Shown here: positions 1 to 13,100 of the stretch, piece after piece
Layout: every line of letters starts with the position of its first letter
Numbering within the stretch: the stretch's first letter is position 1
Origin: Branchinecta lynchi
Lineage: Eukaryota; Arthropoda; Branchiopoda; Anostraca; Branchinectidae
Reading direction: 5' to 3'
DNA: 64,000 nt
Assembly (NCBI GenBank): GCA_023053575.1
Contig: JAKZAP010000091.1
Coordinates: 62,001-126,000 of the forward strand
Translations under genes and position numbers: made by a program
The notes under the pieces: model-generated
What the model was told of the DNA's origin: nothing
The model's input: the letters and a program-made list of their open reading frames with translations, nothing else
The model's database searches: none

Positions 1-3000
1 GGAAACAAACCTTGCGGGAAAACTAACCTTGTGGGAAAACAAACCCTGCGGGAAAACCAACCTTGTGGGAAAACCAACCTTGTGGGGAAACAAACCTTTC
101 GGGAAAACCAACCTTGTGGGAAAACAAACCTTGTGGGAAAACAAACCTTGTGGGGAAACAAACCTTAAGGGAAAACTAACCTTGTGGGAAAACAAACCCT
201 GCGGGAAAACCAACCTTGTGGGAAAACCAACCTTGTGGGGAAACAAACCTTTCGGAAAAACCAACCTTGTGGGAAAACAAACCTTGTGAAAAAACAAACC
301 TTGTGGTGAAACAAACCTTGTGGGAAAACCAACCTTGCGGGAAAGCGAACCTTTTGGGAAAGAGAACATTTTGGGAAAACCAACACAGTGGGAAAACAAA
401 CCTTTTGGGTAAACCAACCTTGCGGGAAAACCAACCTTGGGGGAAAACAAAGCTTGTGGGAAACAACCTAATGACAACCTAATGGGAAAACAAACCTTGT
501 GAGAAAACAAACCTTGTGGGAAAACCAACCTTATGGGGAAAGCAACCCTGCGGGAAAACCAACCTAGTGGGAAAACCAACCTTGTGGGAAAGCGAACCTT
601 TTGGGAAAACCAACACAGTGGGAAAACAAACCTTGTGGGAAAACAAACCTTGTGGGGAAACAAACCTTGCGGGAAAACTAACCTTGTGGGAAAACAAACC
701 CTGCGGGAAAACCAACCTTGGGGGAAAACAAAGCTTGTGGGAAAACAAACCTTGTGGGAAAACCAACCTAGTGGGAAAAACAACCTAGTGGGAAAACAAA
801 CCTTGTGAGAAAACAAACCTTGTGGGAAAACCAACCTTATAGGGAAAGCAACCCTGCGGGAAAACCAACGTTGTGGGAAAACCAACCTTGTGGGAAAACC
901 AACCTTGTGGGAAAGCGAACCTTTTGGGAAAACCAACACAGTGGGAAAACAAACCTTGTGGGAAAACAAACCTTGTGGGGAAACAAACCTTGCGGGAAAA
1001 CTAACCTTGTGGGAAAACAAACCCTGCGGGAAAACCAACCTTGTTTGAAAACCAACCTTGTGGGGAAACAAACCTTTCGGGAAAACCAACCTTGTGGGAA
1101 AACAAACCTTGCGGGAAAACTAACCTTGTGGGAAAACAAACCCTGCGGGAAAACCAACCTTGTGGGAAAATCAACCTTGTGGGGAAACAAACCTTTCGGG
1201 AAAACCAACCTTGTGGGAAAACAAACATTGTGTTAAATCAGACCTTGTGGGAAAACTAACCTTGCGGGAAAACCAACCTTGTGGGAAAACCAACCTTATG
1301 GGAAAACCAACCTTGCGGGAAAACCAACCTTGGGGGAAAACAAACCTTGTGGGTAAACAAACCTTGTGGGAAAACAAACCTTGTGGGAAAACCAACCTAG
1401 TGGGCAAACAAACCTTGTGAGAAAACAAACCTTGTGGGAAAACCAACCTTATGGGGAAACAAACCCTGCGGGAAAACCAACCTTGTGGGAAAACCAACCT
1501 TGCGGGAAAGCGAACCTTTTGGGAAAACCAACACAGTGGGAAAACAAACCTTGTGAGAAAACAATCCTTGTGGGAAAACAAACCTTGTGGGGAAACAAAC
1601 CTTGTGGGGAAACAAACCTTGTGGGAAAACTAACCTTGTGGGAAAACAAACCTTGCGGGAAAACTAACCTTGTGGGAAAACAAACCCTGCGGGAAAACAA
1701 ACCTTGTGGGAAAACCAACCTTGTGGGGAAACAAACCTTTCTGGAAAAACAACCTTGTTGCAAAACAAACCTTGTGGGAAAACAAACCTTGTGGGAAAAC
1801 AAACCTTGTGGGAAAACAAACCTTGTGAGAAAACAAACCTTGTGGGGAAACAAACCTAGTGGGAAAACAAACCTTGTGAGAAAACAAACCTTGTGGGAAA
1901 ACCAACCTTGCGGGAAAGCAAACCTTGCGGGAAAGCAAACCTCTTGGGAAAACCAACACAGTGGGAAAACAAACCTTGTGAGAAAACAAACCTTGTGGGG
2001 AAACAAACCTTGTGGGAAAACCAACCTTGCGGGAAAGCGAACCTTTTGGGAAAACCAACACAGTGGGAAAACAAACCTTGTGGGAAAACCAACCTTGCGG
2101 GAAAACCAACCTTGGGGGAAAACAAACCTTGTGGGAAAACAAACCTTGTGGGGAAAAAAACCTTGTGGGGAAACAAACCTTGTGGGAAAACTAACCTTGT
2201 GGGAAAACAAACCTTGTGGGAAAACCAACCTTGTGGGAAAGCGAACCTTTTGGGAAAACCAACACAGTGGGAAAACGAACCTTGTGGGAAAACAAACCTT
2301 GTGGGGAAACAAACCTTGCGGGAAAACTAACCTTGTGGGAAAACAAACCCTGCGGGAAAACCAACCTTGTGGGAAAACCAACCTTGTGGGGAAACAAACC
2401 TTTCGGGAAAACCAACCTTGTGGGAAAACAAACCTTGTGGGAAAACAAACCTTGTGGGGAAACAAACCTTAAGGGAAAACTAACCTTGTGGGAAAACAAA
2501 CCCTGCGGGAAAACCAACCTTGTGGGAAAACCAACCTTGTGGGGAAACAAACCTTTCGGAAAAACCAACCTTGTGGGAAAACAAACCTTGTGGGAAAACA
2601 AACCTTGTGGGGAAACAAACCTTGTGGGAAAACCAACCTTGCGGAAAAGCGAACCTTTTGGGAAAGAGAACCTTTTGGGAAAACCAACACAGTGGGAAAA
2701 CAAACCTTTTGGGTAAACCAACCTTGCGGGAAAACCAACCTTGGGGGAAAACAAAGCTTGTGGGAAAACAAACCTTTTCGGAAAACCAACCTAGTGGGAA
2801 AAACAACCTAGTGGGAAAACAAACCTTGTGAGAAAACAAACCTTGTGGGAAAACCAACCTTATGGGGAAAGCAACCCTGCGGGAAAACCAACCTTGTGGG
2901 AAAACCAACCTTGTGGGAAAGCGAACCTTTTGGGAAAACCAACACAGTGGGAAAACAAACCTTGTGGGAAAACAAACCTTGTGGGGAAACAAACCTTGCG

Positions 3001-4180
3001 GGAAAACTAACCTTGTGGGAAAACAAACCCTGCGGGAAAACCAACCTTGGGGGAAAACAAAGCTTGTGGGAAAACAAACCTTGTGGGAAAACCAACCTAG
3101 TGGGAAAACAAACCCTGCGGTAAAACCAACCTTGGGGGAAAACAAAGCTTGTGGGGAAACAAACCTTTCGGGAAAACCAACCTTGTGGAAAAACAAACCT
3201 TGTGGGAAAACAAACCTTGTGGGAAAACCAACCTTGCGGGAAAGCGAACCTTTTGGGAAAACCAACAAAGTGGGAAAACAAACCTTGTGGGAAAACCAAC
3301 CTTGCGGGAAAACCAACCTTGGGGGAAAACAAAGCTTGTGGGAAAACAAACCTTGTGGGAAAGCGAACCTTGCGGGAAAGCGAACCTTTTGGGAAAACCA
3401 ACACAGTGGGAAAACAAACCTTGTGAGAAAACAATCCTTGTGGGAAAACAAACCTTGTGGGGAAACAAACCTTGTGGGGAAACAAACCTTGTGGGAAAAC
3501 TAACCTTGTGGGAAAACAAACCTTGAGGGAAAACTAACCTTGTGGGAAAACAAACCCTGCGGGAAAACCAGCCTTGTGGGAAAACCAACCTTGTGGGGAA
3601 ACAAACCTTTCGGGAAAACCAACCTTGTGGGAAAACAAACCTTGTGAGAAAACAAACATTGTGGGGAAACAAACCTTGTGGGAAAACCAGCCTTCCGGGA
3701 AAGCGAACCTTTTGGGAAAACCAACACAGTGGGAAAACAAACCTTGTGGGAAAACCAACCTTGCGGGAAAACCAACCTTGGGGGAAAACAAAGCTTGTGG
3801 GAAAACAAACCTTTTCGGAAAACCAACCTAGTGGGAAAAACAACCTAGTGGGAAAACAAACCTTGTGAGAAAACAAACCTTGTGGGGAAACAAACCTTGC
3901 GGGAAAACTAACCTTGTGGGAAAACAAACCCTGCGGGAAAACCAACCTTGGGGGAAAACAAAGCTTGTGGGAAAACAAACCTTGTGGGAAAGCGAACCTT
4001 GCGGGAAAGCGAACCTTTTGGGAAAACCAACACAGTGGGAAAACAAACCTTGTGAGAAAACAATCCTTGTGGGAAAACAAACCTTGTGGGGAAACAAACC
4101 TTGTGGGGAAACAAACCTTGTGGGAAAACTAACCTTGTGGGAAAACAAACCTTGCGGGAAAACTAACCTTGTGGGAAAAC
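1..4180 (+). repeat. Higher-order block A, copy 1
   Basis: The variant order of this ~4.2-kb stretch recurs at 8,924-13,100 with offsets of 8,923, 8,906 and again 8,923 bp. The shifts of 17 are single-monomer gains or losses. A shared off-register site (a GGGAAAC monomer followed by a doubled ACAACCTAATG, about 458-485) recurs at about 9,364-9,391, which supports duplication of the block. Boundaries are approximate; the left boundary lies outside the window. Confidence 0.8.
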
Positions 4181-4229
4181 AAACCTTGTGGGGAAAAAAA
4201 CCTTTCGGGAAAACCAACCTTGTGGGAAA

Positions 4230-7200
4230 ACAAACATTGTGAGAAAACAAACATTGTGGGGAAACAAACCTTGTGGGAAAACCAGCCTTCCGGGAAAGCG
4301 AACCTTTTGGGAAAACCAACACAGTGGGAAAACAAACCTTGTGAGAAAACAATCCTTGTGGGAAAACAAACCTTGTGGGGAAACAAACCTTGTGGGAAAA
4401 CCAACCTTGTGGGAAAACGAACCTTGTGGGAAAGCGAACCTTTTGGGAAAACCAACACAGTGGGAAAACAAACCTTGTGGGAAAACCAACCTTGCGGGAA
4501 AACCAACCTTGGGGGAAAACAAACCTTGTGGGAAAACAAACCTTGTGGGGAAACAAACCTAGTGGGAAAACAAACCTTGTGAGAAAACAATCCTTGTGGG
4601 AAAACAAACCTTGTGGGGAAACAAACCTTGCGGGAAAACTAACCTTGTGGGAAAACAAACCCTGCGGGAAAACCAACCTTGTGGGAAAACCAACCTTGTG
4701 GGGAAACAAACCTTTCGGGAAAACCAACCTTGTGGGAAAACAAACCTTGTGGGAAAACAAACCTTGTGGGGAAACAAACCTTGTGGGAAAACCAACCTTG
4801 CGGGAAAGCGAACCTTTTGGGAAAACCAACAAAGTGGAAAAACAAACCTTGTGGGAAAACCAACCTTGCGGGAAAACCAACCTTGGGGGAAAACAAAGCT
4901 TGTGGGAAAACAAACCTTGTGGGAAGACCAACCTAGTGGGAAACACAACCTAGTGGGAAAACAAACCTTATGGGGAAAGCAACCCTGCGGGAAAACCAAC
5001 CTTGTGGGAAAACCAACCTTGTGGGAAAGCGAACCTTTTGGGAAAACCAACACAGTGGGAAAACAAACCTTGTGGGAAAACCAACCTTGCGGGAAAACCA
5101 ACCTTGGGGGAAAACAAACCTTGTGGGAAAACAAACCTTGTGGGGAAACAAACCTTGTGGGGAAACAAACCTTGTGGGAAAACTAACCTTGTGGGAAAAC
5201 AAACCTTGTGGGAAAACCAACCTTGTGGGAAAGCGAACCTTTTGGGAAAACCAACACAGTGGGAAAACAAACCTTGTGGGAAAACAAACCTTGTGGGAAA
5301 ACCAACCTTGTGGGAAAGCGAACCTTTTGGGAAAACCAACACAGTGGGAAAACAAACCTTGTGGGAAAAAAAACCTTGTGGGGAAACAAACCTTGCGGGA
5401 AAACAAACCTTATGGGGAAAGCAACCCTGCGGGAAAACCAACCTTGTGGGAAAACCAACCTTGTGGGAAAGCGAACCTTTTGGGAAAACCAACACAGTGG
5501 GAAAACAAACCTTGTGGGAAAACCAACCTTGCGGGAAAACCAACCTTGGGGGAAAACAAACCTTGTGGGAAAACAAACCTTGTGGGGAAACAAACCTTGT
5601 GGGGAAACAAACCTTGTGGGAAAACTAACCTTGTGGGAAAACAAACCTTGTGGGAAAACCAACCTTGTGGGAAAGCGAACCTTTTGGGAAAACCAACACA
5701 GTGGGAAAACAAACCTTGTGGGAAAACAAACCTTGTGGGGAAACAAACCTTGCGGGAAAACTAACCTTGTGGGAAAACAAACCCTGCGGGAAAACCAACC
5801 TTGTGGGAAAACCAACCTTGTGGGGAAACAAACCTTTCGGGAAAACCAACCTTGTGGGAAAACAAACCTTGTGGGAAAACAAACCTTGTGGGGAAACAAA
5901 CCTTAAGGGAAAACTAACCTTGTGGGAAAACAAACCCTGCGGGAAAACCAACCTTGTGGGAAAACCAACCTTGTGGGGAAACAAACCTTTCGGAAAAACC
6001 AACCTTGTGGGAAAACAAACCTTGTGGGAAAACAAACCTTGTGGTGAAACAAACCTTGTGGGAAAACCAACCTTGCGGGAAAGCGAACCTTTTGGGAAAG
6101 AGAACTTTTTGGGAAAACCAACACAGTGGGAAAACAAACCTTTTGGGTAAACCAACCTTGCGGGAAAACCAACCTTGGGGGAAAACAAAGCTTGTGGGAA
6201 AACAAACCTTTTCGGAAAACCAACCTAGTGGGAAAAACAACCTAGTGGGAAAACAAACCTTGTGAGAAAACAAACCTTGTGGGAAAACCAACCTTATGGG
6301 GAAAGCAACCCTGCGGGAAAACCAACCTTGTGGGAAAACCAACCTTGTGGGAAAGCGAACCTTTTGGGAAAACCAACACAGTGGGAAAACAAACCTTGTG
6401 GGAAAACAAACCTTGTGGGGAAACAAACCCTGCGGGAAAACCAACCTTGGGGGAAAACAAAGCTTGTGGGAAAACAAACCTTGTGGGAAAACCAACCTAG
6501 TGGGAAAAACAACCTAGTGGGAAAACAAACCTTGTGAGAAAACAAACCTTGTGGGAAAACCAACCTTATAGGGAAAGCAACCCTGCGGGAAAACCAACCT
6601 TGTGGGAAAACCAACCTTGTGGGAAAACCAACCTTGTGGGAAAGCGAACCTTTTGGGAAAACCAACACAGTGGGAAAACAAACCTTGTGGGAAAACAAAC
6701 CTTGTGGGGAAACAAACCTTGCGGGAAAACTAACCTTGTGGAAAGCGGAAAGCGAACCTTTTGGGAAAACCAACACAGTGGGAAAACAAACCTTGTGGGA
6801 AAACAAACCTTGTGGGGAAACAAACCTTGCGGGAAAACTAACCTTGTGGGAAAACAAACCCTGCGGGAAAACCAACCTTGGGGGAAAACAAAGCTTGTGG
6901 GAAAACAAACCTTGTGGGAAAACCAACCTAGTGGGAAAAACAACCTAGTGGGAAAACAAACCTTGTGAGAAAACAAACCTTGTGGGAAAACCAACCTTAT
7001 AGGGAAAGCAACCCTGCGGGAAAACCAACCTTGTGGGAAAACCAACCTTGTGGGAAAACCAACCTTGTGGGAAAGCGAACATTTTGGGAAAACCAACACA
7101 GTGGGAAAACAAACCTTGTGGGAAAACAAACCTTGTGGGGAAACAAACCTTGCGGGAAAACTAACCTTGTGGGAAAACAAACCCTGCGGGAAAACCAACC

Positions 7201-7585
7201 TTGTGGGAAAACCAACCTTGTGGGGAAACAAACCTTTCGGGAAAACCAAAGTTGTGGGAAAACAAACATTGTGTTAAATCAGACCTTGTGGGAAAACTAA
7301 CCTTGCGGGAAAACCAACCTTGTGGGAAAACCAACCTTATGGGAAAACCAACCTTGCGGGAAAACCAACCTTGGGGGAAAACAAACCTTGTGGGTAAACA
7401 AACCTTGTGGGAAAACAAACCTTGTGGGAAAACCAACCTAGTGGGAAAACAAACCTTGTGAGAAAACAAACCTTGTGGGAAAACCAACCTTATGGGGAAA
7501 CAAACCCTGCGGGAAAACCAACCTTGTGGGAAAACCAACCTTGCGGGAAAGCGAACCTTTTGGGAAAACCAACACAGTGAGAAAA
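4230..7585 (+). repeat. Higher-order block C, copy 1
   Basis: The variant order here recurs at 16,722-19,650. The offset starts at 12,492 bp and changes to 12,050 bp (a 442-bp or 26-monomer difference) and then 12,067 bp. Shared private features include paired CATTGTG monomers at the left end, a GAAAGCG partial duplication (about 6,739-6,758, matching 18,806-18,825) and one TTAAATCAGACC monomer. Boundaries are approximate. Confidence 0.78.
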
Positions 7586-8923
7586 CAAACCTTGTGCGAA
7601 AACTAACCTTGTGGGAAAACAAACCTTGCGGGAAAACTAACCTTGTGGGAAAACAAACCCTGCGGGAAAACCAGCCTTGTGGGAAAACCAACCTTGTGGG
7701 GAAACAAACCTTTCGGGAAAACCAACCTTGTGGGAAAACAAACCTTGTGAGAAAACAAACAATGTGGGGAAACAAACCTTGTGGGAAAACCAGCCTTCCG
7801 GGAAAGCGAACCTTTTGGGAAAACCAACACAGCGGGAAAACAAACCTTGTGGGAAAACCAACCTTGCGGGAAAACCAACCTTGGGGGAAAACAAAGCTTG
7901 TGGGAAAACAAACCTTTTCGGAAAACCAACCTAGTGGGAAAAACAACCTAGTGGGAAAACAAACCTTGTGAGAAAACAAACCTTGTGGGAAAACCAACCT
8001 TATGGGGAAAGCAACCCTGCGGGAAAACCAACCTTGTGGGAAAACCAACCTTGTGGGAAAACGAACCTTGTGGGAAAGCGAACCTTTTGGGAAAACCAAC
8101 ACAGTGGGAAAACAAACCTTGTGGGAAAACCAACCTTGCGGGAAAACCAACCTTGGGGGAAAACAAACCTTGTGGGAAAACAAACCTTGTGGGGAAATAA
8201 ACCTAGTGGGAAAACAAACCTTGTGAGAAAACAATCCTTGTGGGAAAACAAACCTTGTGGGGAAACAAACCTTGCGGGAAAACTAACCTTGTGGGAAAAC
8301 AAACCCTGCGGGAAAACCAACCTTGTGGGTAAACCAACCTTGTGGGGAAACAAACCTTTCGGGAAAACCAACCTTGTGGGAAAACAAACCTTGTGGGAAA
8401 ACAAACCTTGTGGGGAAACAAACCTTGTGGAAAAACCAACCTTGCGGGAAAGCGAACCTTTTGGGAAAACCAACAAAGTGGGAAAACAAACCTTGTGGGA
8501 AAACCAACATTGCGGGAAAACCAACCTTGGGGGAAAACAAAGCTTGTGGGAAAACAAACCTTGTGGGAAGACCAACCTAGTGGGAAACACAACCTAGTGG
8601 GAAAACAAACCTTATGGGGAAAGCAACCCTGCGGGAAAACCATCCTTGTGGGAAAACCAACCTTGTGGGAAAGCGAACCTTTTGGGAAAACCAACACAGT
8701 GGGAAAACAAACCTTGTGGGAAAACCAACCTTGCGGGAAAACCAACATTGGGGGAAAACAAACCTTGTGGGGAAACAAACCTTGTGGGGAAACAAACCTT
8801 GTGGGAAAACTAACCTTGTGGGAAAACAAACCTTGTGGGAAAACCAACCTTGTGGGAAAGCGAACCTTTTGGGAAAACCAACACAGTGGGAAAACAAACC
8901 TTGTGGGAAAACAAACCTTGTGG

Positions 8924-11900
8924 GGAAACAAACCTTGCGGGAAAACTAACCTTGTGGGAAAACAAACCCTGCGGGAAAACCAACCTTGTGGGAAAACCAA
9001 CCTTGTGGGGAAACAAACCTTTCGGGAAAACCAACCTTGTGGGAAAACAAACCTTGTGGGAAAACAAACCTTGTGGGGAAACAAACCTTAAGGGAAAACT
9101 AACCTTGTGGGAAAACAAACCCTGCGGGAAAACCAACCTTGTGGGAAAACCAACCTTGTGGGGAAACAAACCTTTCGGAAAAACCAACCTTGTGGGAAAA
9201 CAAACCTTGTGGTGAAACAAACCTTGTGGGAAAACCAACCTTGCGGGAAAGCGAACCTTTTGGGAAAGAGAACCTTTTGGGAAAACCAACACAGTGGGAA
9301 AACAAACCTTTTGGGTAAACCAACCTTGCGGAAAAACCAACCTTGGGGGAAAACAAAGCTTGTGGGAAACAACCTAATGACAACCTAATGGGAAAACAAA
9401 CCTTGTGAGAAAACAAACCTTGTGGGAAAACCAACCTTATGGGGAAAGCAACCCTGCGGGAAAACCAACCTAGTGGGAAAACCAACCTTGTGGGAAAGCG
9501 AACCTTTTGGGAAAACCAACACAGTGGGAAAACAAACCTTGTTGGAAAACAAACCTTGTGGGGAAACAAACCTTGCGGGAAAACTAACCTTGTGGGAAAA
9601 CAAACCCTGCGGGAAAACCAACCTTGGGGGAAAACAAAGCTTGTGGGAAAACAAACCTTGTGGGAAAACCAACCTAGTGGGAAAAACAACCTAGTGGGAA
9701 AACAAACCTTGTGAGAAAACAATCCTTGTGGGAAAACCAACCTTATAGGGAAAGCAACCCTGCGGGAAAACCAACCTTGTGGGAAAACCAACCTTGTGGG
9801 AAAACCAACCTTGTGGGAAAGCGAACCTTTTGGGAAAACCAACACAGTGGGAAAACAAACCTTGTGGGAAAACAAACCTTGTAGGGAAACAAACCTTGCG
9901 GGAAAACTAACCTTGTGGGAAAACAAACCCTGCGGGAAAACCAACCTTGTTTGAAAACCAACCTTGTGGGGAAACAAACCTTTCGGGAAAACCAACCTTG
10001 TGGGAAAACAAACCTTGCGGGAAAACTAACCTTGTGGGAAAACAAACCCTGCGGGAAAACCAACCTTGTGGGAAAACCAACCTTGTGGGGAAACAAACCT
10101 TTCGGGAAAACCAACCTTGTGGGAAAACAAACATTGTGTTAAATCAGACCTTGTGGGAAAACTAACCTTGCGGGAAAACCAACCTTGTGGGAAAACCAAC
10201 CTTATGGGAAAACCAACCTTGCGGGAAAACCAACCTTGGGGGAAAACAAACCTTGTGGGTAAACAAACCTTGTGGGAAAACAAACCTTGTGGGAAAACCA
10301 ACCTAGTGGGCAAACAAACCTTGTGAGAAAACAAACCTTGTGGGAAAACCAACCTTATGGGGAAACAAACCCTGCGGGAAAACCAACCTTGTGGGAAAAC
10401 CAACCTTGCGGGAAAGCGAACCTTTTGGGAAAACCAACACAGTGGGAAAACAAACCTTGTGAGAAAACAATCCTTGTGGGAAAACAAACCTTGTGGGGAA
10501 ACAAACCTTGTGGGGAAACAAACCTTGTGGGAAAACTAACCTTGTGGGAAAACAAACCTTGCGGGAAAACTAACCTTGTGGGAAAACAAACCCTGCGGGA
10601 AAACAAACCTTGTGGGAAAACCAACCTTGTGGGGAAACAAACCTTTCTGGAAAACCAACCTTGTTGCAAAACAAACCTTGTGGGAAAACAAACCTTGTGG
10701 GAAAACAAACCTTGTGGGAAAACAAACCTTGTGAGAAAACAGACCTTGTGGGGAAACAAACCTAGTGGGAAAACAAACCTTGTGAGAAAACAAACCTTGT
10801 GGGAAAACCAACCTTGCGGGAAAGCGAACCTTGCGGGAAAGCAAACCTCTTGGGAAAACCAACACAGTGGGAAAACAAACCTTGTGAGAAAACAAACCTT
10901 GTGGGGAAACAAACCTTGTGGGAAAACAAACCTTGCGGGAAAGCGAACCTTTTGGGAAAACCAACACAGTGGGAAAACAAACCTTGTGGGAAAACCAACC
11001 TTGCGGGAAAACCAACCTTGGGGGAAAACAAACCTTGTGGGAAAACAAACCTTGTGGGGAAAAAAACCTTGTGGGGAAACAAACCTTGTGGGAAAACTAA
11101 CCTTGTGGGAAAACAAACCTTGTGGGAAAACCAACCTTGTGGGAAAGCGAACCTTTTGGGAAAACCAACACAGTGGGAAAACGAACCTTGTGGGAAAACA
11201 AACCTTGTGGGGAAACAAACCTTGCGGGAAAACTAACCTTGTGGGAAAACAAACCCTGCGGGAAAACCAACCTTGTGGGAAAACCAACCTTTTGGGGAAA
11301 CAAACCTTTCGGGAAAACCAACCTTGTGGGAAAACAAACCTTGTGGGAAAACAAACCTTGTGGGGAAACAAACCTTAAGGGAAAACTAACCTTGTGGGAA
11401 AACAAACCCTGCGGGAAAACCAACCTTGTGGGAAAACCAACCTTGTGGGGAAACAAACCTTTCGGAAAAACCAACCTTGTGGGAAAACAAACCTTGTGGG
11501 AAAACAAACCTTGTGGGGAAACAAACCTTGTGGGAAAACCAACCTTGCGGAAAAGCGAACCTTTTGGGAAAGAGAACCTTTTGGGAAAACCAACACAGTG
11601 GGAAAACAAACCTTTTGGGTAAACCAACCTTGCGGGAAAACCAACCTTGGGGGAAAACAAAGCTTGTGGGAAAACAAACCTTTTCGGAAAACCAACCTAG
11701 TGGGAAAAACAACCTAGTGGGAAAACAAACCTTGTGAGAAAACAAACCTTGTGGGAAAACCAACCTTATGGGGAAAGCAACCCTGCGGGAAAACCAACCT
11801 TGTGGGAAAACCAACCTTGTGGGAAAGCGAACCTTTTGGGAAAACCAACACAGTGGGAAAACAAACCTTGTGGGAAAACAAACCTTGTGGGGAAACAAAC

Positions 11901-13100
11901 CTTGCGGGAAAACTAACCTTGTGGGAAAACAAACCCTGCGGGAAAACCAACCTTGGGGGAAAACAAAGCTTGTGGGAAAACAAACCTTGTGGGAAAACCA
12001 ACCTAGTGGGAAAACAAACCCTGCGGTAAAACCAACCTTGTGGGAAAACCAACCTTGTGGGGAAACAAACCTTTCGGGAAAACCAACCTTGTGGAAAAAC
12101 AAACCTTGTGGGAAAACAAACCTTGTGGGGAAACAAACCTTGTGGGAAAACCAACCTTGCGGGAAAGCGAACCTTTTGGGAAAACCAACAAAGTGGGAAA
12201 ACAAACCTTGTGGGAAAACCAACCTTGCGGGAAAACCAACCTTGGGGGAAAACAAAGCTTGTGGGAAAACAAACCTTGTGGGAATGCGAACCTTGCGGGA
12301 AAGCGAACCTTTTGGGAAAACCAACACAGTGGGAAAACAAACCTTGTGAGAAAACAATCCTTGTGGGAAAACAAACCTTGTGGGGAAACAAACCTTGTGG
12401 GGAAACAAACCTTGTGGGAAAACTAACCTTGTGGGAAAACAAACCTTGCGGGAAAACTAACCTTGTGGGAAAACAAACCCTGCGGGAAAACCAGCCTTGT
12501 GGGAAAACCAACCTTGTGGGGAAACAAACCTTTCGGGAAAACCAACCTTGTGGGAAAACAAACCTTGTGAGAAAACAAACATTGTGGGGAAACAAACCTT
12601 GTGGGAAAACCAGCCTTCCGGGAAAGCGAACCTTTTGGGAAAACCAACACAGTGGGAAAACAAACCTTGTGGGAAAACCAACCTTGCGGGAAAACCAACC
12701 TTGGGGGAAAACAAAGCTTGTGGGAAAACAAACCTTTTCGGAAAACCAACCTAGTGGGAAAAACAACCTAGTGGGAAAACAAACCTTGTGAGAAAACAAA
12801 CCTTGTGGGGAAACAAACCTTGCGGGAAAACTAACCTTGTGGGAAAACAAACCCTGCGGGAAAACCAACCTTGGGGGAAAACAAAGCTTGTGGGAAAACA
12901 AACCTTGTGGGAAAGCGAACCTTGCGGGAAAGCGAACCTTTTGGGAAAACCAACACAGTGGGAAAACAAACCTTGTGAGAAAACAATCCTTGTGGGAAAA
13001 CAAACCTTGTGGGGAAACAAACCTTGTGGGGAAACAAACCTTGTGGGAAAACTAACCTTGTGGGAAAACAAACCTTACGGGAAAACTAACCTTGTGGGAA
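8924..13100 (+). repeat. Higher-order block A, copy 2
   Basis: This is the second copy of the block at 1-4,180. Similarity is lost near 13,100, where the second copy runs into a CCTTACGGG monomer and an 8-bp-shortened AACAACCCTGCGG junction not present in copy 1. Much of this copy was itself duplicated again (block B). Confidence 0.8.

Noticed and set aside
60..120. CENP-B box in TTTCGGG monomers (also a 17-bp motif)
   Set aside because: The TTCG half is present, but the required CGGG at the far end is replaced by CAAC-like bases in every monomer inspected. The equal length is a coincidence.
1366..2472. Long + and - ORFs throughout the array as candidate repetitive proteins
   Set aside because: All have the 17-residue period, occur in several frames on both strands at once, and follow from a stop-free 17-mer. 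No codon bias, start context or flanking gene structure supports them.
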